The notes below the pieces were generated by a model. It saw only the letters and a list, made by a program, of their open reading frames with translations, searched no databases and had not been told where the DNA came from. 5,476 bases of DNA, from NCBI GenBank assembly GCA_013331225.1, contig DUGV01000091.1, forward strand, positions 393 to 5,868, read 5' to 3'. Numbering within the stretch: the first letter of the stretch is position 1; each line of letters starts with the position of its first letter. Below, piece by piece: positions 1 to 4,814 of this stretch. Source of the DNA: Methanolinea sp. GTDB lineage: Archaea; Halobacteriota; Methanomicrobia; Methanomicrobiales; Methanospirillaceae. Made by a program: the position numbers and the translations under genes.

Positions 1-172
1 TGCTGATACTCTCAGCATCAACCAGACATTTTAGCTACAGCAGCATAAGAACCTTTCTCTCCTTTCTGTTCAAAGATGGGAGATTCTGGGCTTTTCTTTT
101 TCAGAAGCGGTCATGAATTGATAAGTTCGGGTTCATATTGGTTGGCTGCCATGGGTGCAACGATGAGTAAGG
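1..172 (-). other. Left-edge region with very short minus-strand frames, no confident gene
   Basis: No frame here is long enough to call with confidence. On the minus strand an ATG at 176 opens a 21-codon frame (MTLLIVAPMAANQYEPELINS without its last residue fits the start) that ends at a TGA at 113-111. The same frame stays open after that TGA for 30 more codons, to a TGA at 20-18, and reads like ordinary protein. Another ATG at 114 overlaps the 113-111 TGA as ATGA and opens a 14-codon frame. The first ATG also overlaps, as ATGA, the stop of the frame at 173-343. This could be a decayed gene, a chain of tiny genes, or non-coding DNA. Positions 1-17 are a perfect inverted repeat, TGCTGA / TCAGCA with a 5-nt spacer, at the window edge. 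Confidence 0.3.
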
Positions 173-343
173 TCATGGCCTGGAAATTGGTTTCTGCATA
201 AAAGGGGCTATATTACTATTCATCACAATATTCCCGTGTATTTTCCGATCCACATACGGAATCTCGTATGCATGGGCAAGCTGACAGGCGCGTGCACGGG
301 ACATCCATGGAAATCCCCCGCAGGTTTCAGATACAGGAATCAT
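173..343 (-). CDS. Possible small protein of 56 residues, function unknown
   Basis: I do not recognise this protein. The ATG at 343 is preceded, 9 nt away, by GAGGGGTG (360-353), which resembles an archaeal Shine-Dalgarno sequence. The in-frame GTG at 355 lies inside that motif, so the ATG is preferred. The middle (about residues 14-40) starts with an Ala/Arg-rich segment that could form a helix (SRARACQLAHAY) and continues with IPYVDRKIHGNIVM. That layout is weakly reminiscent of small excisionase-like helix-turn-helix proteins, where a recognition helix is followed by a short strand pair, but no diagnostic motif is present. It lies just downstream of the terminator of the exported-protein gene, so it would need its own promoter. 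Its stop overlaps the ATG of the next small frame (ATGA at 176-173). It is short and may be spurious. Confidence 0.4.
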   Translation of the reverse strand: MIPVSETCGGFPWMSRARACQLAHAYEIPYVDRKIHGNIVMNSNIAPFMQKPISRP

Positions 344-365
344 GGGCCTATTCACCCCTCGCAGG

Positions 366-397
366 AAACAAAAAAATCGGGGCTTTCAAGATGCCCC
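366..397 (-). terminator. Intrinsic-type terminator of the exported-protein gene
   Basis: Reading the minus strand, GGGGC (397-393), a 9-nt loop, then GCCCC (383-379) form a perfect 5-bp all-GC stem. GA and a run of seven T (376-370) follow, then G and three more T. It starts 26 nt after the stop codon of the exported-protein gene. Archaeal termination relies mainly on the T-tract, which is good here. This is the clearest terminator in the window. Confidence 0.8.
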
Positions 398-423
398 TGC
401 ATTCAATTTTCAATTCTGGAATG

Positions 424-1401
424 TTACAGCCGCCGGACCGCGTCCTGGACACTCATGGACTTGCTGAAGGACTCGATTGTACCGGATATGGTAGTTTTCT
501 CCTTGTAGGTCAGGTCAACGCTCTGCATGAAGCCTGTTCCAAGATTTGTGAAGGGAGCACCAGTGTCGGGGTTCCAGAGGAGATTCCCATCAAGACCCAG
601 ATTAAATGGACCAATGTCAACTGGCCCGAGTCCGAACTCGAGATGTCCACCAGTACGGCCTTCCATGATGTGCGCATTGATCCAGGAGGCAGTGGAACCG
701 GTCCCTGAGAGGCCAATGGAATACGCCAGTTGCGTCGGGACGTCAGCAGACTTTGCGATATGGTTCTCATCAGCCTGCGTGATCATCGATACCTGGCTCC
801 CGCTAAAGGAGCTGCCCATCTCATAGACGTTGCAGTACGCCGGGATGTATCCCTCATCACCGGTCGCAAATGGACAGATGAACCTCTTTGTCGCATCTGA
901 TCCCTGGCTTGCCAGGTCGAGCATTATGCTCTCGGATGTGGTTGCCCTGCCCATGGCGTCGGAGAATGCCACGAAGTCGAACTGTTCGGTTGACTTGAAA
1001 TTGTCCTGGTTTGCGACCTTGTTGCCGGTGTCCAGCGCCTGGATCTCGTTGAACTCGCCGTAACCGTTGTCAGCGAGGACGGATTCGGTATACGACATGA
1101 CAGACTGGCGCTCGGGAGCCAATATCGGAATCTCCTGGCCATTCACATTCAGGTTAAGCCATAGGAAACTGCTCAGGGGAATCCCGAATGGATTCTGCCC
1201 GAGGGGCGGATTGTCACGGACATCCATGTTGGATTCGGTCCAGACAACCGACTCCGAATTGGTCATGGTTCCATAAAATACTGCTCCAGTAAAAGTCGAT
1301 ATGCCCTGTGTCTCGGTAGTTGCGGGGACAGGATCCACCGCCATAGCCATTCCTACGGTGAGGATGGCCAAGGATATGAAGATAAATATAATTTTTCTCA
1401 T
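424..1401 (-). CDS. Putative exported protein, Methanomicrobiales-type, function unknown
   Basis: A 325-residue protein with a classical Sec signal peptide: MRK, then a hydrophobic core (about residues 4-17) and a likely signal peptidase site after AMA at residue 21. The mature part is rich in Ser, Thr, Gly and Asn and is predicted by eye to be mostly beta. It has two cysteines only (about residues 176 and 190, in ICPFA and AYCNV), which could form a disulfide. No transmembrane segment or C-terminal anchor is visible (it ends SVQDAVRRL), so it is probably secreted or held at the surface non-covalently. The pattern resembles uncharacterised secreted proteins I associate with Methanomicrobiales; that is memory, not a search. 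I chose the ATG at 1401 because it starts exactly at the charged n-region; in-frame GTG codons at 1407 and 1410 are alternatives. It is single-gene, with its own leader and a strong terminator. Confidence 0.82.
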   Translation of the reverse strand: MRKIIFIFISLAILTVGMAMAVDPVPATTETQGISTFTGAVFYGTMTNSESVVWTESNMDVRDNPPLGQNPFGIPLSSFLWLNLNVNGQEIPILAPERQSVMSYTESVLADNGYGEFNEIQALDTGNKVANQDNFKSTEQFDFVAFSDAMGRATTSESIMLDLASQGSDATKRFICPFATGDEGYIPAYCNVYEMGSSFSGSQVSMITQADENHIAKSADVPTQLAYSIGLSGTGSTASWINAHIMEGRTGGHLEFGLGPVDIGPFNLGLDGNLLWNPDTGAPFTNLGTGFMQSVDLTYKEKTTISGTIESFSKSMSVQDAVRRL

Positions 1402-1419
1402 ACACACCACTCATTTCGC

Positions 1420-1437
1420 ATGCTGAAAAAACAGCAT
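1420..1437 (-). promoter_or_regulatory. Perfect inverted repeat in the leader of the exported-protein gene
   Basis: ATGCTG-TTTTTT-CAGCAT on the minus strand is a perfect 6-bp stem with a U6 loop in RNA. It ends 18 nt before the ATG at 1401. It could be a leader hairpin or an operator. It also opens an 8-codon minus-strand frame whose TGA (1413-1411) abuts the in-frame GTG at 1410. A repeat with nearly the same arms (TGCTGA / TCAGCA) lies at 1-17. The role is not known; the structure itself is directly visible. Confidence 0.4.
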
Positions 1438-1722
1438 AGAAATGCGTTTCCACTTTCAGAATAAAAAAAAATTCGTTTTATCTCTTGCACCCCAAATCCG
1501 TATAAAACGGAGCAGGATAGGCTTCTCCACGGCCTACGAATAGAATATTTTAAGCTGGTTCCATCCTGTTCCCACTGCCCTGCAGTCCTGCCTTCTATCA
1601 TATTGGCGCTGATTCAGAAGGCTGACCTGTTCTTGTTCCGGATTGACGATTGGAATCAGGATAAATGTCAGGAGAGCGGCGGCTGAAAAGCAGCCTCAAT
1701 GCTCCGTATTTTTTTTACACTG

Positions 1723-1774
1723 GACCAGAAAACCAGGCGATTCATATACTCCATAGGGGTATCTCCACCTGGTC
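1723..1774 (-). terminator. Possible terminator of the recJ-PUA-NAC-trmI operon
   Basis: One base after the trmI stop codon the minus strand reads GACCAGG (1774-1768). Further on it reads CCTGGT (1737-1732), running into a T4 tract, and then CTGGTC (1728-1723). The first arm can pair with either of the two downstream arms (6 bp each). An inner imperfect hairpin, ATACCCC / GGAGTAT, lies between. The T-tract is short, so termination here may be weak or may occur elsewhere in 1411-1722. Confidence 0.35.
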
Positions 1775-1775
1775 T

Positions 1776-2501
1776 TTACTTTCTCGCAACCGTGACATAC
1801 CCGCTATGGCACACGCGGGTAGAAGGGCGCGAACCTCGTTGACTTCGTGTCATCTCCCGCTCGATGCATTCGTGTGCCTGAATTTCGGTGAATAACTCTC
1901 CTGCGGCATCCATCACGGTGAAGAGGTGCTCGATGAACGGAGTATAGCAGGCAAGGTAGCCTCCGGGGCGGAGAAGCGAATGGGCGTGGTGCACGTGATC
2001 GGGAGTAAGGGTGAGATCGAAGTGAACGACGTCGTAAAGCCCCTCCTCACTCAAGACATCCCCGCAGACCACATCCACATTCGGGAGCTTCGCGTCCTGG
2101 ATGTTCTTCTCGGCCAGGCGGGAGAATTCGGGCCGTATTTCGCAGGTCCTGACAGCCTTTGCGATGCCACCGAAATAAATGGCGGCAATGCCGCTCCCGG
2201 TCCCGGCATCGAGCACAGTATCCCTGTTATTCATTCCCGTGTAAGCGATGACAAGACCGATGTCCTTCGGGAGCATGGGAGCACCGCTCCGGCTGGCCCG
2301 CGAGAAGAAGTCAGTCGGGCGGGGAGAAAGTGCACGGAATTCCTGCCCCGTGTGGGTAGTGATGACATCACCCTGCGATACCTGCAGCAGGGCATCGAGG
2401 TCGAGGACACCCCTGTCGGTGGAGAACGACCCTGTCCCGGCCCGGACAAAAAATGTCCTCTCTCCTCCGACTAAAAGGACACGTTCCCCTGCCTCAAACA
2501 T
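1776..2501 (-). CDS. trmI: tRNA (adenine-58-N1)-methyltransferase, TrmI family
   Basis: A 241-residue S-adenosylmethionine-dependent methyltransferase of the TrmI/Gcd14 family. Archaeal members methylate N1 of A58, and in some species A57, in the T-loop of tRNA. The short N-terminal beta region (residues 1-60) precedes a Rossmann-fold domain. Visible motifs are PMLPKDIG at 75-82, SAM-binding LDAGTGSG at 97-104, acidic motif CEIRPEF at 120-126, CGDV at 146-149, LLRPGG at 176-181, and a family-typical C-terminus ending HSGYVTVARK. The expected DLP-x-P segment after the acidic strand reads FDLTLTPDHV (161-170), a deviation. I chose the ATG at 2501, which overlaps the NAC stop (ATGTTTGA, 8 nt), because the frame upstream of it is an out-of-frame reading of NAC. 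No strong Shine-Dalgarno is visible, which fits translational coupling. It is the last gene of the operon. Confidence 0.92.
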   Translation of the reverse strand: MFEAGERVLLVGGERTFFVRAGTGSFSTDRGVLDLDALLQVSQGDVITTHTGQEFRALSPRPTDFFSRASRSGAPMLPKDIGLVIAYTGMNNRDTVLDAGTGSGIAAIYFGGIAKAVRTCEIRPEFSRLAEKNIQDAKLPNVDVVCGDVLSEEGLYDVVHFDLTLTPDHVHHAHSLLRPGGYLACYTPFIEHLFTVMDAAGELFTEIQAHECIEREMTRSQRGSRPSTRVCHSGYVTVARK

Positions 2502-2838
2502 GGCTGGTGAGATGGATGATGGCCTCGGCGATATCCCCGCCCGTCTTTTGGAGGGCATCGCGGGCGGCATCGAGGCTGACCTGGGCCTGCTCGGCCACCA
2601 TCCTGACGTCATCATCCGGGATTTCCAAAGCGGCGGCCTCGAACCTCGGCTCCCCGGTGATCTGGTAGGTGGTGATCCCCTGCATGGTCATTGCCGCGAC
2701 TTCCGCGGCATCAAAGACGTACCTTCCCTTCCCGGTGGTGATCACGATCTGCCGCACGTCTTCAAACTGCTCCACCTGCATCCCCAGCTGCTTCATCATC
2801 TGCTTCATCTTCCTGGGGTTGATATTTCCCGGCATCAT
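2494..2838 (-). CDS. nac: Nascent polypeptide-associated complex protein (archaeal NAC)
   Basis: A 114-residue archaeal NAC protein, which works as a homodimer bound near the ribosomal exit tunnel and contacts nascent chains. A basic N-terminal segment NPRKMKQMMKQLG (7-19) is the expected ribosome-binding and lead-in region. The NAC beta-barrel domain covers roughly residues 24-70 (VRQIVITTGKGRYVF at 28-42, YQITGEP at 58-64). A C-terminal UBA domain covers about 75-112, with the typical turn KTGGDIAEAI. Length is normal for the family. The ATG at 2838 is preceded by GGGAAGGTCA (2852-2843); a second ATG follows directly at 2835. The start lies 77 nt inside the end of the upstream PUA gene, and the stop overlaps the start of trmI. 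Confidence 0.95.
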   Translation of the reverse strand: MMPGNINPRKMKQMMKQLGMQVEQFEDVRQIVITTGKGRYVFDAAEVAAMTMQGITTYQITGEPRFEAAALEIPDDDVRMVAEQAQVSLDAARDALQKTGGDIAEAIIHLTSHV

Positions 2839-3325
2839 ATGCTGACCTTCCCTGACGTACTTTTACCGCTACACCGTAATTAAATACCAGCATCTCCCGG
2901 CCCGACAGGACGGCAGCGCCGGTCGCGAGCAGTTCATCATCTCCCGTGACCACGAGCACCTCGTCCCCGCTCCGGATGCCCGGGTCGGCCTCGACCACGT
3001 GCTTGGAGAACGCGTTCTTTCCCTTCAGGATGAACTCGGCGACTTCCGGGACTATGCGTACCCGGTAGGCCGGCGCGGGGAGGGCCTGGTGCAGCCGGAT
3101 AGCGCCGGCCATGCTGAGCGTGAGCCTCCCGTCAGAGGCCCGCAGGGTGGCAAGGCGCGAGCCGTTCCAGGTCACCTGGCGGATCCGACCGGTCCTCGAG
3201 AAGATGAACCTGCAGTCATCGGGGAAAAGCCCCCTCCCCGCCCCCCGCCCGAACTGGAAGTCAGCGATTACCCTGGCCCTCTGTACACAACTGTCCTGCG
3301 ATGAGCTGGTTGACCCTGTCGACAA
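2762..3325 (-). CDS. PUA-domain RNA-binding protein of an archaeal family
   Basis: A 187-residue protein. Residues about 16-82 (ARVIADFQFGRGAG, then SRTGRIRQV and LRASDGRLTLS) match the domain that precedes PUA in archaeal proteins related to the C-terminal half of archaeosine tRNA-guanine transglycosylase. Residues about 87-158 form the PUA domain: YRVRIV, GKNAFSKHVVEADPGIRSGDE beginning at 102, ELLATGAAVLSG and GVAVKVR at 151-157. PUA domains bind structured RNA, often tRNA; the substrate here is not known. There is no ATG or GTG before the conserved domain. I chose the TTG at 3325 because GGAGG lies 6 nt upstream (3336-3332); a TTG at 3367 is an alternative. The first 21 residues overlap the end of the RecJ-like gene (65 nt). 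The last 25 overlap the start of NAC (77 nt), giving an acidic tail QEDEADDEAAGDAGGAV. Confidence 0.85.
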   Translation of the reverse strand: MSTGSTSSSQDSCVQRARVIADFQFGRGAGRGLFPDDCRFIFSRTGRIRQVTWNGSRLATLRASDGRLTLSMAGAIRLHQALPAPAYRVRIVPEVAEFILKGKNAFSKHVVEADPGIRSGDEVLVVTGDDELLATGAAVLSGREMLVFNYGVAVKVRQGRSAYDAGKYQPQEDEADDEAAGDAGGAV

Positions 3326-4658
3326 AGTGCTCCTCCGATTCCTTTGGTACGAATGCTCCCGCTGCAATGCGATGTCCTCCCCCGGCTCCGCCTACCTCGG
3401 CAGACGCGGTGGTGAGCGCAAGCTGCAGGTCTATTCCCCGTCCTATCGCCCTCTCCGTGGTCCGCATGGAGACCTTGGTGAGCCCGGGATCTTCGGGCTG
3501 CTCTACCATCACGAGGATAGGCTTCTCCATGTTCAGGCGTGAGAGCGCCATCCCGGCGCCGATACCTACAATGGTGTCGGGATACCGGTTGCCCACGTGA
3601 ATCCACTGTATATGAGAGAGTTCCCGGACCCCTGTAGTGAGGATGTACTCGAGGAGTTCCCTGATCACCGCCCGGTGGTTGTTCAGCATGTGCTCTGCTT
3701 CCCTGTATGCACCGCCCCGATCCCCCCTGCAGATGGAACTTCCCACAAAAGCGCGGGTCCACCTCCCGCAGGCATTCAAGAGCGTGGCAAACTCCTGCGC
3801 ATTCCGAAGCGGCGTCCTTGCAGCCTCATCGGGAAAGAGGTAGCTCTCGGAGAAAAGCCGGTCGGCCCGCTCTCCACAGGATATGATCTGTTGGACGAGG
3901 GAACTGGTCACCAGGCGCTTATCCTGGGGAGACAGCTCCTCCCATACCCGCCAGCGTTTTTCGGGCGTCTGGAGTTCAATCCCGAGCCTCTGCAGGAACC
4001 GGAGCGCGCCGTTCACGTTGTTTGTGATACCCGGGATGAAGGGATCGTCGTTGTAGGCGAGGCACACGTGGAGCGGGCGGGTGGAAGTGCCATAGCAGTT
4101 CAGGTCGCGGGACACGACCTCGATACACCCTGCTGACGCCCCTTGTAGCGCGATATCCCTGGCCGGCCCCACAAGGCCACAATCCTCCCTTGCCATCATG
4201 TCCCCCACGTTGCCCACCACTGCGAGCCGGGAGAGATCGACATTGCCCGGGTCCATCTCCATGGCGATGATGAACGCCACCCCCGCGGCACTCATCTTGG
4301 AAAAACCATGGTCGAGACAGTTGACCTGCTGATACGCTCTCCCTGCCGGCTGACTGACATGGTGGTCCACGATCAGCACCTCGTCATCCCGCAACCCCCT
4401 TTCCTCGAGGAGGTTCTGCTGTCCGGCCCCAAGGTCGCAGAAGAGCTTGAAAGTGGAATCTTCCGGCACCTGGCGCATGGTCATGGGCTCGAGTTGCCTG
4501 ACAAACACCGACCGATGAATGATACCGGCCCTCGAGAGGGCCTCCGCGAGGATAGCCTCCCCTGCGATGCCGTCGGCGTCGATATGGGATATGACGGTCA
4601 CTTCGTCGTGGGAGAGGATCTCCCGTGCCGCAGACCTTGCGTCGTCGCAGAGACTCAT
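3261..4658 (-). CDS. recJ: RecJ-like DHH/DHHA1 phosphoesterase (archaeal RecJ/GAN family)
   Basis: A 465-residue nuclease of the archaeal RecJ/GAN/Cdc45-related group. Characterised members degrade single-stranded DNA or RNA, and GAN associates with the replicative GINS complex. The DHH domain has all expected metal-binding motifs: HIDADGI at 25-31, CDLGAG at 74-79, VDHH at 97-100 and VGNVGD at 148-153. A middle region of roughly 160-300 follows. The C-terminal DHHA1 domain carries the substrate-binding glycine motif GGAGGGHRIAAGA at 423-435. Its length is close to the about 470 residues of GAN. All catalytic residues seem present, so it should be active; whether it is the GINS partner or another archaeal RecJ paralogue cannot be decided here. 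It is the first gene of the four-gene operon. No clear Shine-Dalgarno precedes the ATG at 4658, so the message may be leaderless or nearly so. Confidence 0.94.
   Translation of the reverse strand: MSLCDDARSAAREILSHDEVTVISHIDADGIAGEAILAEALSRAGIIHRSVFVRQLEPMTMRQVPEDSTFKLFCDLGAGQQNLLEERGLRDDEVLIVDHHVSQPAGRAYQQVNCLDHGFSKMSAAGVAFIIAMEMDPGNVDLSRLAVVGNVGDMMAREDCGLVGPARDIALQGASAGCIEVVSRDLNCYGTSTRPLHVCLAYNDDPFIPGITNNVNGALRFLQRLGIELQTPEKRWRVWEELSPQDKRLVTSSLVQQIISCGERADRLFSESYLFPDEAARTPLRNAQEFATLLNACGRWTRAFVGSSICRGDRGGAYREAEHMLNNHRAVIRELLEYILTTGVRELSHIQWIHVGNRYPDTIVGIGAGMALSRLNMEKPILVMVEQPEDPGLTKVSMRTTERAIGRGIDLQLALTTASAEVGGAGGGHRIAAGAFVPKESEEHFVDRVNQLIAGQLCTEGQGNR
3332..3336 (-). promoter_or_regulatory. 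Shine-Dalgarno sequence that sets the TTG start of the PUA gene
   Basis: GGAGG on the minus strand (3336-3332), followed by a 6-nt spacer AGCACT and TTG at 3325-3323. It lies inside the coding region of the RecJ-like gene. No ATG or GTG occurs in frame between here and the conserved start of the domain, so this motif decides the start. Confidence 0.65.
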
Positions 4659-4814
4659 TGGGATAGTAATGGAATATCAAGGAGAAAAAAGGTAGGGATG
4701 AGACGGGTGCAAATTGGGCCGGATCTGGAAGTTTCGCGCCAAAGGGGGATACTTCATATCTCCAACGGACGATATCCTGGTACAGGACGCTTCATGTACC
4801 GGGAGATCTGACTG
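4659..4814. promoter_or_regulatory. Divergent promoter region between the recJ operon and nnr
   Basis: These 156 bases separate two divergently transcribed genes and must hold a promoter for each. On the minus strand, AT-rich TTGATATTCC (4680-4671) and a T-rich tract (4692-4686) lie upstream of the recJ start. On the plus strand TTCATATCT (about 4753-4761) could be a TATA box for nnr. None of these matches a consensus well. The right third holds the large inverted repeat listed separately. Confidence 0.5.
4771..4808 (+). promoter_or_regulatory. Imperfect inverted repeat covering the nnr Shine-Dalgarno sequence
   Basis: GATATCCTGGTAC (4771-4783) and GTACCGGGAGATC (4796-4808) pair over 13 positions: 11 Watson-Crick pairs, one T-G wobble (4778 with 4801) and one A-G mismatch (4774 with 4805). 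The loop is 12 nt. The right arm contains the ribosome binding site GGGAGATC, which ends 6 nt before the ATG at 4815. In RNA the hairpin would block ribosome access. In DNA it could equally be an operator for a dimeric repressor. The repeat is directly visible; any regulatory role is inferred. Confidence 0.55.

Larger units (their letters stand above)
1402..1775. other. Intergenic region: leader/promoter of exported-protein gene and 3' end of the trmI operon
   Basis: No convincing gene in these 374 bases. AT-rich elements that could be TATA boxes for the minus-strand gene at 1401 are a nine-A run at 1463-1471 (T9 on the minus strand), TATAAAA at 1501-1507 and GAATATTTTAAG near 1541-1552; I cannot tell which is used. 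TATAAAA sits at the centre of a perfect inverted repeat, TCCGT-ATAAA-ACGGA (1497-1511). A second small hairpin is TAGGC / GCCTA (1518-1522 with 1532-1536). Toward the operon end there is GGCTG-AAAAG-CAGCC (1681-1695), followed on the plus strand by eight T (1709-1716). Short frames on both strands show no recognisable protein. Confidence 0.6.

Noticed and set aside
1..46. Minus-strand ATG at 46 with an upstream GGAGAG, then CTG CTG TAG and an open frame to the edge, suggesting a pyrrolysine codon
   Set aside because: Pyrrolysine use is not known in Methanomicrobiales. Only about 15 codons are visible and nothing in the peptide suggests a methylamine methyltransferase.
1555..1575. GGTTCCATCC resembling a tRNA T-loop (B box)
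   Set aside because: There are no flanking complementary T-stem or acceptor-stem sequences and no D-arm or anticodon arm at the right distance.
1609..1659. CTGATTC / GAATCAG inverted repeat with a 37-nt spacer
   Set aside because: The arms are 7 nt and the spacer is long with no supporting structure or nearby start codon. This is expected by chance at this scale.
2501..2615. Extending trmI upstream to 2615
   Set aside because: The extra 38 residues are only an out-of-frame reading of NAC (Pro/Ser/Arg-rich, no homology features). The ATG at 2501 begins directly at the family's N-terminal beta region.
2248..2883. Plus-strand open frame of 211 codons opposite trmI, NAC and the PUA gene
   Set aside because: It crosses three well-supported minus-strand genes and shows no domain or ribosome binding site. 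The His/Leu/Pro-rich sequence is an antisense artefact.
3597..4136. Plus-strand open frames opposite the RecJ-like gene
   Set aside because: They are antisense to the conserved nuclease core and have no recognisable protein features.
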